Source: DATFFO01 sp963772815 (lineage in GTDB: Bacteria; Actinomycetota; Acidimicrobiia; Spongiisociales; ZC4RG35). Taken from it: 64,000 nt of DNA. The stretch lies in assembly GCA_963772815.1 (NCBI GenBank), contig CAVYYV010000004.1:372001-436000 (forward strand), in the 5' to 3' direction. Numbering within the stretch: the stretch's first letter is position 1; every line of letters starts with the position of its first letter. Both the position numbers and the translations under genes were made by a program. Shown piece after piece: positions 18,073 through 27,125 of the stretch. The notes under the pieces are model-generated. The model searched no databases. It had not been told where the DNA came from and worked only from the letters and a program-made list of their open reading frames with translations.

Positions 18073-19059
18073 TTGCCGCTGATCGCACTCGACGCCATGG
18101 GGGGCGACAACGCTCCCGAAGCGCTGGTAGCGGGTGCGGTCGCGGCCGCCGACCAGGGAGTCGAGGTTGTGCTGGTCGGAGACGAAGCGATCCTGGATCC
18201 AATCCTGGATCGGCATATGGTCAGCCTGCCCGTTGTACACGCTCCCGACACCATCGCGATGGGCGACGATCCCGCTCGTGCCTTGCGGGAGAAACCTGAA
18301 GCGTCGGTTTCTGTAGCGGCGAAGATGGTGCGATCGGGCGAGGCGGCAGGCTTCGTCTCGGCAGGCTCCACCGGCGCTGCGCTGGCCGCGGCCGCCATCC
18401 TGGTGGGTCGGGCTTCCGGCGTGAGTCGGCCTTCGATCGCCAGCATCTGGCCTACACCTCCCACCCCGACCGTGGTGCTGGACTCGGGTGCCAACCCCGA
18501 CGTCAGGCCCAACCACTTGTTGCAGTTCGCCGTCATGGGGTCGGTCGCCGCCGAGGTGTTTCTCGGGATCTCCGATCCCCGTGTCGGCCTTCTCTCGATC
18601 GGAGAGGAGAAGGGCAAGGGTCGTGATCTGGAGCGCGCCGCCTACGGGCTGCTGGCTGAATCCGATCTCAACTTCGTCGGCAACGTGGAGGGCCGCGATG
18701 TCGGAGATGATCGTGCCGATGTGATCGTCACGGACGGGTTCACCGGCAACGTGTTCCTGAAAGCCGTTGAGGGGACGGCGCGGATGGTGGCGGGGCTGAC
18801 GGCCGAGGCCGTGTCCCATCTCGATGCCTCCACTCAGGCGTTGGTGAAGCCGCTTCTGGCCGGGTTGCGCCGGCGTCTCGACCCCGAGACCCACGGCGGC
18901 GGGCATCTGTTGGGAGTGGCCGGGGTGGTGGTCATCGCGCATGGGTCCTCGACCGCCGTTTCGGTTGCCAATGCCCTCCGAATGGCGGGGGACGGGGCAG
19001 AGCGAGACCTGGTGGGGAGGGTCACGGCCCGGATCGGCGCCGGACATGGCTCATCCTGA
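18073..19059 (+). CDS. plsX: Phosphate acyltransferase PlsX
   Basis: Makes acyl-phosphate from acyl-ACP as the first step of phospholipid synthesis at the membrane surface. The 328-residue protein starts LPLIALDAMGGDNAPEA and has AGSTGAALAAA, DSGANPDVRP and VTDGFTGNVFLKAVEG, all PlsX signatures. The start is TTG at 18073; no ATG or GTG lies further up in frame before the rpmF stop. Its last 14 bases overlap the rnc start. Confidence 0.95.
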   Translation: MPLIALDAMGGDNAPEALVAGAVAAADQGVEVVLVGDEAILDPILDRHMVSLPVVHAPDTIAMGDDPARALREKPEASVSVAAKMVRSGEAAGFVSAGSTGAALAAAAILVGRASGVSRPSIASIWPTPPTPTVVLDSGANPDVRPNHLLQFAVMGSVAAEVFLGISDPRVGLLSIGEEKGKGRDLERAAYGLLAESDLNFVGNVEGRDVGDDRADVIVTDGFTGNVFLKAVEGTARMVAGLTAEAVSHLDASTQALVKPLLAGLRRRLDPETHGGGHLLGVAGVVVIAHGSSTAVSVANALRMAGDGAERDLVGRVTARIGAGHGSS

Positions 19060-19720
19060 GCTGGAGCAGGCCCTAGGGCATCGTTTCGCCGACCCGGCGA
19101 TCCTGATTCAGGCCCTCACTCACAGTTCCTACGCATCCGAGCATCCCGGCGTCGGCTTCAACGAGCGGTTCGAGTTCCTGGGCGATGCCGTGCTCCAGTT
19201 GGCGGTCACAGAGTTCCTGTTCAGTGCCTACCCCGGCCTCCCGGAGGGGAAGATGGCCAAGATAAGGGCCGCGTCGGTGAGCGGGGTCGAGTTGGCCGAT
19301 GTCGCCGGCAAGCTCGACCTGGGAAGCCACCTGTATCTGGGAAGGGGCGAAGAAGGTTCAGGAGGTAGGGAGAAGGAATCCATCCTGGCCGACGCCATGG
19401 AGGCGGTGCTGGCCGCCGTCTACCTAGATGCCGGCTTCCCCGTGGCACGCCGGGTCATCCTCGCGCTGCTGGCGGACCGGGTTCGCGTCAAGGCCGCCGC
19501 TCCTGGCCGGCGTGACTTCAAGACCCGTCTTCAGGAGAGCCTGGCGGCCCGCGGGCGACGGCCCGAGTACGTAGTGAAGGGATCGGGACCCGACCATGAA
19601 CGGGTCTTCACGGCGGTGGTCCTGGTCGACGGTTCGGAGCACGGCAGGGGAACCGGCCGTTCCAAGAAGCACGCGCAGCAGGAGGCGGCCCGCCAGGCCC
19701 TGGAGCGGATGAGCGACTGA
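19046..19720 (+). CDS. rnc: Ribonuclease III
   Basis: A double-strand-specific RNase for rRNA and mRNA processing. A catalytic domain has the signature NERFEFLGDAVLQLAVTE and the second acidic cluster EKESILADAMEAVLAAVYLD. A C-terminal dsRNA-binding domain has DFKTRLQESLAARG and GRSKKHAQQEAARQALE. At 224 residues it has normal length. It starts inside the end of plsX. In many actinobacteria the next gene is fpg; here fpg is 6.6 kb away, past the RDD-MoxR block. Confidence 0.96.
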   Translation: MAHPELEQALGHRFADPAILIQALTHSSYASEHPGVGFNERFEFLGDAVLQLAVTEFLFSAYPGLPEGKMAKIRAASVSGVELADVAGKLDLGSHLYLGRGEEGSGGREKESILADAMEAVLAAVYLDAGFPVARRVILALLADRVRVKAAAPGRRDFKTRLQESLAARGRRPEYVVKGSGPDHERVFTAVVLVDGSEHGRGTGRSKKHAQQEAARQALERMSD

Positions 19721-19728
19721 CCGCGCCG

Positions 19729-19756
19729 GTCGCCGATCAGCGGCGAGCCTGTTTTT
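19729..19756 (+). terminator. Candidate intrinsic terminator of the rnc operon
   Basis: A six-base perfect stem (TCGCCG / CGGCGA, 19730-19735 and 19741-19746) with loop ATCAG, extendable with a bulged base, is followed six bases later by TTTTT (19752-19756). It lies 9 bases after the rnc stop and overlaps the 3' end of the convergent RDD gene. Confidence 0.5.
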
Positions 19757-20465
19757 CTGCGATGAGCTGGACCAGAAACGGCTCATCGCCGAGACGCTCT
19801 CCTCCGATAACACGCGGGCGAAATCGTGACGCCAGATCGGCGGCCAGCCTCACCCGCGCCTCGGGGCTGAGATCGTGGCGGCGGGCGGCGAATCGGCGCA
19901 GCAGCGCCATCTCCTCTTCGGTCAGTGACGACACGTCCCAGCCTTCGACCTCGGCCTGCGAGGCGGGCACAGTGGTGGGTGCGACGGTGCGGTCACGAAT
20001 CACCACTGTTCCGGCCGCCAGGTCTCCGACTCGTTGGTTTCGGGGAGAAACGAGTACCGAAATCGCTCCGATGGTGTATGCGACGGGGAGGAAGTCGATC
20101 AGCCGGAGAAGGGTGCGCAGAGTGACCGCGCCCAGGCTGACGGGTGTCCCGTCGGCGGAAGCTACCCGAAGGCCAAAGGCGGCCTTGCCGGGCGTGCGCC
20201 CCCCGTTCAGAGCTTCGAAGACGATGTAGTAACCAAGCACGATGGCCGTGACCACCAACGTGCCGACGCCCAAGAGGAACACGCCCAGGTCCCCGGACAG
20301 ACGTGAACCGGCCAACGTGAGGGCCAGCGAAGCCACCAGCAGAAGGGCCCCCTGGATCACCAGGTCGATTGCGGTCGCCCCCAGGCGGGAGCCAAGCCCC
20401 GCTAGCGTCACCTCGATCGACACGCCTTCGGGTGTGTCGATGGTGAGACGATCGTCGAGGTGCAT
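19737..20465 (-). CDS. RDD family membrane protein
   Basis: A 242-residue protein opening with LTIDTPEGVSIEVTLAGLGSR and an RDD domain: GSRLGATAIDLVIQG (Arg-Asp pair), three to four membrane segments, NGGRTPGKAAFGLRV and LRLIDFLPVAYTIG, then QRVGDLAAGTVVIRDR. The C-terminal third is cytoplasmic, Arg/Glu-rich. The function is unknown. It is head-to-head with the SpoIIM gene, and the two start regions overlap by six bases. This matches the RDD/SpoIIM pair of the mycobacterial moxR2 locus (Rv3694c-Rv3695). Confidence 0.88.
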   Translation of the reverse strand: MHLDDRLTIDTPEGVSIEVTLAGLGSRLGATAIDLVIQGALLLVASLALTLAGSRLSGDLGVFLLGVGTLVVTAIVLGYYIVFEALNGGRTPGKAAFGLRVASADGTPVSLGAVTLRTLLRLIDFLPVAYTIGAISVLVSPRNQRVGDLAAGTVVIRDRTVAPTTVPASQAEVEGWDVSSLTEEEMALLRRFAARRHDLSPEARVRLAADLASRFRPRVIGGERLGDEPFLVQLIAEKQARR

Positions 20466-21452
20466 GTGGACACGCTACGTCTGTTCGAGGAGGAGCGCCA
20501 GCCCCGATGGAGCGAGCTCGAACAGCTCCTCGATGACGCCGGACGGCGGCCCGAGCGCCTCGGGGGAGAGAGAGTGCGTCGCCTGGCGGCCCTCTACCGG
20601 GCCGCCAGCGCCGACCTGGTCGCCGCCCGCCGCCGTTTCCCCGACGACCCGCTGGTAGAACGACTCGAACGAGTGGTCCGTCGGGGACAAGGCGTCATTT
20701 ACGAGCGCACCACCCGGCGCGGCAACCTGGTCGACTTCTTCGCCGATCGATACTGGAGCCTGCTGTGGGAGCGCCGTCGCGCCCTGCTGCTCGCGGCTCT
20801 GGTGGTGATGTTTCCCGCTCTCCTCATGGTCGTCTGGGCGTTGACTTCGCCCGACACCGTGCAATCTGTGGTCCCGACCCAGTTCCTCTGGGTGACCGAC
20901 TCTGGCTCCACAGACCAGGGCCTGGGGGCAGTCGGCCTGGCCGGCTTCTCCACCTACGTCTTCACCAACAACATCCGGGTGACCCTGACGGCCTTCATCG
21001 CCGGCATCACGTGGGGAGTGGGCACGGCGCTCCTCGTTGGCTACAACGGGGTCTTGTTGGGTGCGATCACGGGGCTGGCAGCCCAGGCGGGCAACCTGCG
21101 GCTGCTGGGCGAGGCGACGCTCGCCCACGGGATCCTGGAGATGTCATGCATCGTGGTCGCGGGGGCGGCCGGCTTCAGCCTGGGAAAGGCCATGCTGCGG
21201 CCCGGGCCGCTCACGCGGCTGGAGTCGTTGACGGCCGAGGCACGGCCCGCCCTGCTCCTCGCGGCCGGCACCGCCCCATGGCTGGTGGTGGCCGGACTTA
21301 TGGAAGGCTACGCCAGCCGGGTGGGACTGTCGCTGTGGGCGACGGCGGCCATCGGGGTCCCACTGGGAGCGGCGTTCTGGGGTCTGCTGCTCTGGCGGGG
21401 CCGCCTGACGTCTCCCTCCTACAGGCGGGCCCGGCGTTTGGCTCGGAGGTAG
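20460..21452 (+). CDS. Stage II sporulation protein M (SpoIIM)-like membrane protein
   Basis: A 330-residue protein. The N-terminal soluble part (about 1-100) has RLAALYRAASADLVAARRRFPDD, followed by about five to six membrane segments: VMFPALLMVVWALT, STYVFTNNIRVTLTAFIAG, then GVLLGAITGL and HGILEMSCIVVAGAAG. This is the DUF95/SpoIIM pattern. No sporulation role is implied outside Firmicutes. Start GTG 20460; GTG 20466 is also possible. It is divergent from RDD, and its last 34 bases overlap the convergent DUF58 gene. Confidence 0.88.
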   Translation: MHVDTLRLFEEERQPRWSELEQLLDDAGRRPERLGGERVRRLAALYRAASADLVAARRRFPDDPLVERLERVVRRGQGVIYERTTRRGNLVDFFADRYWSLLWERRRALLLAALVVMFPALLMVVWALTSPDTVQSVVPTQFLWVTDSGSTDQGLGAVGLAGFSTYVFTNNIRVTLTAFIAGITWGVGTALLVGYNGVLLGAITGLAAQAGNLRLLGEATLAHGILEMSCIVVAGAAGFSLGKAMLRPGPLTRLESLTAEARPALLLAAGTAPWLVVAGLMEGYASRVGLSLWATAAIGVPLGAAFWGLLLWRGRLTSPSYRRARRLARR

Positions 21453-22669
21453 GCAGCCACGCAGCGTCGGGCCAGGAGGGAAGCCGGTGCGTCGATCACC
21501 GTTGCCCCGTACCCGCCCAGCGTTGTGGCGGCCGATCGACGCGACCTCTCGATGTCTACTGCCACGGCGGTGCGGAAGACAGCCTCGACACTCCGGGCAG
21601 GGCTGGAGAGCGCATCGGCCACAGCCGGGTCGACCACCCCGGCGACTGTAACGGCATGGTGGCGGGCGAGAATCGGCATCGCCTCGACCACCGGTAGGGC
21701 GGCCGTCTCCTCCATCAGGTCGGTCAAGATGAGGACGAAGGCCCGCTTGTCGTGAGCGACGGTACGAAAGGCGAGCTCGAAGTCGCTTTCGGTTTGCCTG
21801 GGCTCGAGGTCATGGATGGCGGTGGCCACAACCTTCCCGCCGTCACGGCGGGGAGCCACTCGTCGCCGCAGCCGTTCGTCGAAGGCGACGACGCCGACGC
21901 GGTCTCCGACGACGTCGGCCACGGCTGCCACGGCGGCTGCAGCATCGACGGCCACGTCGAGGCGGGTGCGTTCCGTCCCATCTCCCACCGGGGCGATCAT
22001 CAACCGGCCCGTGTCCAACAAGAGAAGCACCTCCCGCTCCTGCTCCACTCGGTAGGTGTTCGACATCGGGGTCCCGAGACGGGCAGTAGCTCGCCAGTTG
22101 ACCTGGCGGATATCGTCGTCGGGAAGGTAATCGCGGATAGATTCCAGCTCGGTCCCCAAGCCCAGTGGGCCCCGGCTGCGCCTGGCCGAGTCTCCGAACC
22201 TGCCCAGGCGCACCTCGGTGGCAATACGACGGGCGGCCGGCATGTCTGGATACACCACAACCGTGACCTCGGGCCCGGCTCTGTGGAACCAGCACCCCAG
22301 ACCGAAAGGTCCGGTGGCCACGGTGGCCGGACGGGCCAGGAGATGGGATCCCCGTCGAACGGCCGTTATCGAGGCCTCCAGACCGCCCACTCCCTGCTCG
22401 GGCTCGATCCGCACGTCGGGGGAGCCGACGATCTTCACCTGGACGCCACGAGCAGGCTCGACGCGGAGAGTGAGTGACGACGGGATGCCTCGCGAGAGGA
22501 TGGGAGTCACGTCTACCTCCACCACTGGTACCTGCCGCACCAGCCAGGCGTCGGTGAGTGAGGCGGCGCCCGCCAGCAGGAACAGCGTCAGGGCCAGCGG
22601 GGTCGGGAGGATCAAAGCCGAGGTTGCAGCCGCCACCAGTGCTATAACACCCCGGCGAGTGATGCTCAT
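21419..22669 (-). CDS. DUF58 domain protein of a MoxR locus
   Basis: About 416 residues. Two N-terminal membrane segments (residues 7-45) precede a beta-rich region and the DUF58 core RDYLPDDDIRQVNWRATARLG, then a von Willebrand A-like domain (LLLLDTGRLM, ILTDLMEETA). DUF58 proteins are thought to be partners or substrates of MoxR ATPases. The start ATG 22669 overlaps the moxR stop as ATGA. The 3' end overlaps the convergent SpoIIM gene by 34 bases. Confidence 0.9.
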   Translation of the reverse strand: MSITRRGVIALVAAATSALILPTPLALTLFLLAGAASLTDAWLVRQVPVVEVDVTPILSRGIPSSLTLRVEPARGVQVKIVGSPDVRIEPEQGVGGLEASITAVRRGSHLLARPATVATGPFGLGCWFHRAGPEVTVVVYPDMPAARRIATEVRLGRFGDSARRSRGPLGLGTELESIRDYLPDDDIRQVNWRATARLGTPMSNTYRVEQEREVLLLLDTGRLMIAPVGDGTERTRLDVAVDAAAAVAAVADVVGDRVGVVAFDERLRRRVAPRRDGGKVVATAIHDLEPRQTESDFELAFRTVAHDKRAFVLILTDLMEETAALPVVEAMPILARHHAVTVAGVVDPAVADALSSPARSVEAVFRTAVAVDIERSRRSAATTLGGYGATVIDAPASLLARRCVAAYLRAKRRARL

Positions 22670-23595
22670 CGCGGGACCTCGACATCGCTCAAAGCGGCGG
22701 CGACGGCATCGGCGGGGCGATAGCGCTCCAGCTCGGCCTCGGGCCTTATGAGTATCCGATGCGTGAGGACGGACGGCGCCAGACACGCGACATCGTCGGG
22801 CGTCACGAAGTCGCGTCCCGACACACGTGCCAGGGCGCGGGCGGCTCCCAGGAGATGAACGGCGGCGCGTGGAGACGCGCCGAGCTCCACCGATGGGAGT
22901 TTGCGCGTGTGGCGCACCAAGGCCACCACGTAACGGGCCACCTCGTCATTGACGTGGGTGTCGTCCACCTCGCTGCGAAACGCCAACAACTCTTTTCCCG
23001 ACGTGACGGGTTGAATATCCTCGAGGCCGGCCGGGTCGAGACCGGATCGGGGTAGGTCGAGCATCTCGGTCTCGGCGTCCTGATCGGGATACCCCACCTC
23101 GACCTTCATCAAGAACCTGTCGAGCTGGGCCTCGGGAAGCGGATAGGTGCCCTCATACTCGATCGGATTCTGGGTGGCGACCACCATGAACGGTCGGGGC
23201 AGAACCCGTGAAACGCCGTCGACTGTCACTTGGCCCTCGCCCATGGCCTCCAGCAGGGCTGCCTGGGTCTTGGGCGGGGTCCGATTGATCTCGTCGGCCA
23301 GGAGCAGGTTGGTGAAGATGGGACCGGGCCGAAACCTCAACTCACCACCCCTGAGGGTCATGGTGCCGGTCAGGTCTGAAGGCAGCATGTCGGGCGTGAA
23401 CTGGGCGCGCCCGAATTCGACGCCCATGGCGATGGCCACCGCTCGGGCCAGGAGTGTCTTGGCGGTTCCCGGCACCCCCTCCAGGAGTACGTGACCTCCC
23501 ACCAGGGCTGCCAGGAGCAGGGCGTCGATCGTGGCCACCTGGCCCCTGACCACGTTGGCTACGGCACTGTGGAGACGGTGTCTCAGTTCTCTCAT
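22666..23595 (-). CDS. MoxR-type AAA+ ATPase
   Basis: A 309-residue AAA+ ATPase. Walker A is GVPGTAKTLLARAVA and Walker B LLLADEINRTPPKTQAALLEAM, with VVATQNPIEYEGTYPLPEAQLDRFLMKV covering sensor 1 and the Arg region; the C-terminal lid follows. MoxR proteins act as chaperone-like ATPases on VWA/DUF58 partners, and one is encoded directly downstream. It overlaps DUF4350 and DUF58 genes by four bases each. It corresponds in position to mycobacterial MoxR2. Confidence 0.94.
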   Translation of the reverse strand: MRELRHRLHSAVANVVRGQVATIDALLLAALVGGHVLLEGVPGTAKTLLARAVAIAMGVEFGRAQFTPDMLPSDLTGTMTLRGGELRFRPGPIFTNLLLADEINRTPPKTQAALLEAMGEGQVTVDGVSRVLPRPFMVVATQNPIEYEGTYPLPEAQLDRFLMKVEVGYPDQDAETEMLDLPRSGLDPAGLEDIQPVTSGKELLAFRSEVDDTHVNDEVARYVVALVRHTRKLPSVELGASPRAAVHLLGAARALARVSGRDFVTPDDVACLAPSVLTHRILIRPEAELERYRPADAVAAALSDVEVPR

Positions 23596-24698
23596 GTCTT
23601 CTCCCGATTCAGGACGGCCAGGGCTTGGTCTGCTGCCAAGAATGTGTCATCGTCCTCGGCGCTCCCCATCACCGCCTCATACTGCCTTTCATCCAGACCG
23701 GAGGCAGCTCTTTCGGCGTCGCCGAACGCCGTCAGTCGCGCCTTGGCCTCCTGGCGGATCAGCTCGATGGCATCGTGTTTGGCTTCGCCTCGAGCCATAA
23801 TGCCCGCCACCGCCTCCAGATAGGCCTCACGTCCCGGCGCCAGACGACGCCGATAGTCGTGAGGTGGACCGAAGCGCCGACCATAGGCGACGAGGGCGAT
23901 CAGGCCTGCCACCGCAGCGAGTAGCAGTGCGGTGCGCCAGTTGGGCGGAAGGACCTGCCACAGGTTGCCGTCTTCGACGTAACCGTGGTGGTACTCGTCG
24001 AAGACCACCACCTGTGATGGGCCGACCAGTGTGTAGACGGCCACGGCGGCATCGGCGCGGCCGATCGCGTCGTTGTGGAAGGGGTTGGAGTCTGCAAGCC
24101 ACCAGAAGGAGCCACGACCGACGGCGCGGGTCACAGCCACGACCAGATCTTTGTCCGCCAGCACCGGCGTGTCGCCCGGGGACGGGTCCAGCGAACCGAA
24201 GCCGGACAGGGCGAACTCGTTGAGCCCAGGTATCTCACCCAGGTTGGGCAGGGGAGAGGCGAGTGTCCCGCCCTTTGTATTCCAGGTCGGTGCATCCGAG
24301 AAGAGCCTGTCGACCAGCGGTGCCTGGCCCGCTACGACCAGCCTGCCCCCGCCCCGCATGAAGTCCTCCATCGCCCTGAGCTCGGTGGCGCCGTAGTCGG
24401 CGGAGCCAACATCGATCAGCACCAGCGAATCATGCGGCGAAAGGGCCGTGGCATCGATGGGAGAACGTGACCTTTCCACCGTCACGTCCAGCCGTGCCAG
24501 CATTCCTGCGGCCGCCGCAGATCCTCTGGCCCTCGTGACATAGCTGGAGCCATCCGGGCCGGCCACGGCTCCGCCCCCGGTGAAGGAGTTGGCCAACCAC
24601 ACCACGACGTTCAGCCCGAGGACGAGGCCCAACAGCACCAGCAGGACGCGCCTCGTGCGCCGACCTTTCTCTGTGATCGTCGTGGAAGGAGGGATCAT
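23592..24698 (-). CDS. DUF4350 domain membrane protein
   Basis: A 368-residue protein with an N-terminal membrane anchor (LLVLLGLVLGLNVVVWLANS). An extracytoplasmic GATase-like DUF4350 region follows: VTRARGSAAAAGMLARLDV, LVLIDVGSADYG and FMRGGGRLVVAGQAP. It also has FDEYHHGY, a second membrane segment (ALLLAAVAGLIALVAYG) and a cytoplasmic tail. The function is unknown. It is embedded between DUF4129 and MoxR genes with four-base overlaps, as in Rv3690-Rv3693-type loci. Confidence 0.85.
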   Translation of the reverse strand: MIPPSTTITEKGRRTRRVLLVLLGLVLGLNVVVWLANSFTGGGAVAGPDGSSYVTRARGSAAAAGMLARLDVTVERSRSPIDATALSPHDSLVLIDVGSADYGATELRAMEDFMRGGGRLVVAGQAPLVDRLFSDAPTWNTKGGTLASPLPNLGEIPGLNEFALSGFGSLDPSPGDTPVLADKDLVVAVTRAVGRGSFWWLADSNPFHNDAIGRADAAVAVYTLVGPSQVVVFDEYHHGYVEDGNLWQVLPPNWRTALLLAAVAGLIALVAYGRRFGPPHDYRRRLAPGREAYLEAVAGIMARGEAKHDAIELIRQEAKARLTAFGDAERAASGLDERQYEAVMGSAEDDDTFLAADQALAVLNREKT

Positions 24699-25357
24699 TG
24701 CGGATTCCCGACGGGCGTCACCGAGGCGTGGAGGAGCTCCCCCAACACTGTTCGGACGAGAGCAGGATCGGAAGCAGTCGAGGGCCTGTCGCCGTACACG
24801 ATGACGTCGAAGCGTCTCGCCAACTCCTCGAATCGGGCGGAGCCCAGTGATCCGGACAGGTTCCCGGACGTCGAACCCGGACGCAGATCGATCAAGCCGG
24901 CGCGGTCGAGGCGAACCAGGGCGGCGCGAAACAGGAGCCGAAACGCCGTCGCGTAGTCTCCTGCGCTCTCGGCAGCCTCCGCCCGGCGCTCGAGTTCACC
25001 CGGGTCCAGTCCGCGCGCCGCCTCATGCTCGCGGCGGATTCGCTCATCGATCAGTCGCGCCCGGCGACGCCCGAGATTCGATGTCACGACGATCGCGGTG
25101 ACGATCAGGGCGCCTCCCACCAGCAGGCCGAGGACGATCGGCCCGCCGATGTGCTCGGAGATGCGCAAGGCCCACTCGATGAACCTCGCCCACGCTTCCT
25201 GCAGCCACTGGAGCACGTTGGTCCACCAGGAGGTGCCCAGCCGATACTTGGGCTCCGCCAACTCGTCGGCGACCGCACGATTGACCTGTTCGGGCGTCGC
25301 CACGGCGAGTAGGGCGGCACCCGTGAGGAGAAAAGGCGGCCGGTGGGGCCGCATCAT
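24695..25357 (-). CDS. DUF4129 domain membrane protein
   Basis: A 220-residue protein with a signal or membrane segment at the N-terminus (FLLTGAALLAVATP). A second membrane segment (GPIVLGLLVGGALIVTAIVV) follows, then the cytoplasmic DUF4129 part with DYATAFRLLFRAALVRLDRAG, FEELARRFDVIVYGDRPS. DUF4129 resembles the C-terminal cytoplasmic tail of membrane transglutaminase-like proteins. It is coupled by overlap to genes on both sides. Confidence 0.82.
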   Translation of the reverse strand: MMRPHRPPFLLTGAALLAVATPEQVNRAVADELAEPKYRLGTSWWTNVLQWLQEAWARFIEWALRISEHIGGPIVLGLLVGGALIVTAIVVTSNLGRRRARLIDERIRREHEAARGLDPGELERRAEAAESAGDYATAFRLLFRAALVRLDRAGLIDLRPGSTSGNLSGSLGSARFEELARRFDVIVYGDRPSTASDPALVRTVLGELLHASVTPVGNPQ

Positions 25358-26259
25358 TGGTCGCCGGGCGTGTCCAGGCCGAAGGGGTGATCGTCCGGTC
25401 GAGGCAGGGCCTCGGGCTCAGGGGTCATGCGTTCGAGGTCGGCGGCCATGAGCTCCAGGTCGTATCCCTCCTTGCGGACGCGCAGGTCGAAGTAGATGAT
25501 CGTCACCATCGCGGCCAGAAAGGGGGAGGCGAGCACGGACACTATGGCAGACCCCACCACTGTGGGGATGAACGAATATGTGCCGGTGTTGAGCGTCCCG
25601 ACGATCGTGATCACGCCGGCCAGCGCGCTGATTATCTGGCTCGCCACCAGATAGAGCAGGTAGGCGAGGAAGATCGCTCCAGAGACGGGCCAGAATCGGC
25701 CTCGAACCAGGTTTCGGGACCGGCTCATGGCGGCGATTGGGCCCTTTTGCTCCGCCACGAGGGCGGCGGGGGCGACACTCCAGACGATGAAGAGGAACAC
25801 GCCCGGGACGATGCAGAGCACCAGACCCAGGCTGGACCCGATGGTGATCAGGAGTGTGGCAGCCAGGAGTGGCCAGAAACGGCGAATACCGGCTCGCAAG
25901 GATGTCCTCCACTGGGGATCCTGGCCCTGATAGGCCTGAGTGAAGGCGGTGATCGAGGCTCCCTGGACGATGACGGACCCGACCAGGGAAAGTAGTGAGG
26001 TGAGCCCCAGAACCGTGTAGATGGCTCCGAACGGAGCCAGGACCTGCTCGATGTTGGCATTGGGGTCGAGCGTGGTGAGAGTCTGGAAGTCGACCGGACC
26101 CACCATGACGGTCGCGATGAGCTGGATGACACCGATGGGCACCATGACCACGGCTGAGATCTTGATGAGAGTCAGGAAGTTCGATCGAAACAGCCGCAGG
26201 GCGCCGTCGACCATCTCGCCGATCGCCAGCGGCCGCAGGTCGGGACGGGCTCGTTCCAT
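25354..26259 (-). CDS. Multi-spanning membrane protein (glycerophosphodiesterase membrane-domain-like)
   Basis: About 300 residues. It starts MERARPDLRPLAIGEMVDGALRLFRSNF-like sequence, then has about six membrane segments (including IKISAVVMVPIGVIQLIATV and LLITIGSSLGLVLCIVPGVF). The LRPL..GE..DGALRLFR opening is typical of membrane proteins with a GPDPase membrane domain. ATG 26259 leaves 22 bases to the divergent fpg gene; ATG 26283 would overlap fpg. It heads the five-gene minus-strand operon running to DUF58. Confidence 0.75.
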   Translation of the reverse strand: MERARPDLRPLAIGEMVDGALRLFRSNFLTLIKISAVVMVPIGVIQLIATVMVGPVDFQTLTTLDPNANIEQVLAPFGAIYTVLGLTSLLSLVGSVIVQGASITAFTQAYQGQDPQWRTSLRAGIRRFWPLLAATLLITIGSSLGLVLCIVPGVFLFIVWSVAPAALVAEQKGPIAAMSRSRNLVRGRFWPVSGAIFLAYLLYLVASQIISALAGVITIVGTLNTGTYSFIPTVVGSAIVSVLASPFLAAMVTIIYFDLRVRKEGYDLELMAADLERMTPEPEALPRPDDHPFGLDTPGDQ

Positions 26260-26281
26260 CCGGCGGTACGGTAGCGCGTCC

Positions 26282-27112
26282 ATGCCAGAGCTCCCGGAAG
26301 TCGAAACCACTCGCCGACACATCGCTCCTGTCCTGGAGGGGGCCACAATCGCCCGGGTGACCCTTCGCCGGGACCGCATGGCCCGGCGGAATCAACGGCC
26401 CCGAGACGTGATCGACCGGCTGGTGGGGCGTCGGGTCGAGAAGGTGGGGAGGCGGGGAAAGTTCCTCATCATCGATGTGGAAGGCGACCTGACCTGGGTC
26501 ATCCACCTGGGCATGTCGGGGCGGATGCGAGTGGTGCGAGATTCCGAAATGCTCGAGCCCCATGCTCATCTGGTTGTAACCACCGACCGTGGCGACGAAG
26601 TTCGCCTGATCGATCCCCGTACATTCGGATTCGTGGCGGTCTTCACCCCCGAAGAGCTGGCGGCGGATTCCATGGCCGGGTTGGGACGCGACGCCCTGGA
26701 CGACCTGCCGACCGCCGCGGAGCTGGCCCGCGTCATGGGTGCTCGGCGGGCGACGGTCAAGACCCTGCTCCTGGATCAACACATCCTGGCCGGGCTGGGG
26801 AACATCTACGCAGACGAGGTGCTGTTTCGCGCCGGTATCCGGCCCACCCGGGCGGGAGGAGACATCTCGCCCGGAGAGGTCGAGGCTCTGGTGGCGGCGA
26901 TTCCCGAGGTTTTGATGGAGGGCCTGGCCATGGGAGGGACCTCGCTGGACGACCTCGCCTATCTCCTCCCGGATGGAAGGGCGGGTGAGTATCTACATCG
27001 CCTTCGGGTGTACGGGCGGACGGATCAACCGTGCCTGGTGTGCGGCAACCCGATAGAGCGCATGGTGATCGGGGCCCGGGCCAGCCACTTCTGCCCTCGT
27101 TGCCAGACGTGA
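26282..27112 (+). CDS. mutM: DNA-formamidopyrimidine glycosylase (Fpg/MutM)
   Basis: A base-excision enzyme for oxidised purines such as 8-oxoguanine. The mature N-terminus PELPEVETTRR carries the catalytic Pro and Glu. A central helix-two-turn-helix with DQHILAGLGNIYADEVLFRAGI follows, and a C-terminal zinc finger CLVCGNPIERMVI...CPRC. At 276 residues it has family length. It is divergent from the membrane protein gene and followed after 13 bases by acyP. Confidence 0.96.
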   Translation: MPELPEVETTRRHIAPVLEGATIARVTLRRDRMARRNQRPRDVIDRLVGRRVEKVGRRGKFLIIDVEGDLTWVIHLGMSGRMRVVRDSEMLEPHAHLVVTTDRGDEVRLIDPRTFGFVAVFTPEELAADSMAGLGRDALDDLPTAAELARVMGARRATVKTLLLDQHILAGLGNIYADEVLFRAGIRPTRAGGDISPGEVEALVAAIPEVLMEGLAMGGTSLDDLAYLLPDGRAGEYLHRLRVYGRTDQPCLVCGNPIERMVIGARASHFCPRCQT

Positions 27113-27125
27113 CACACTGATTCTG

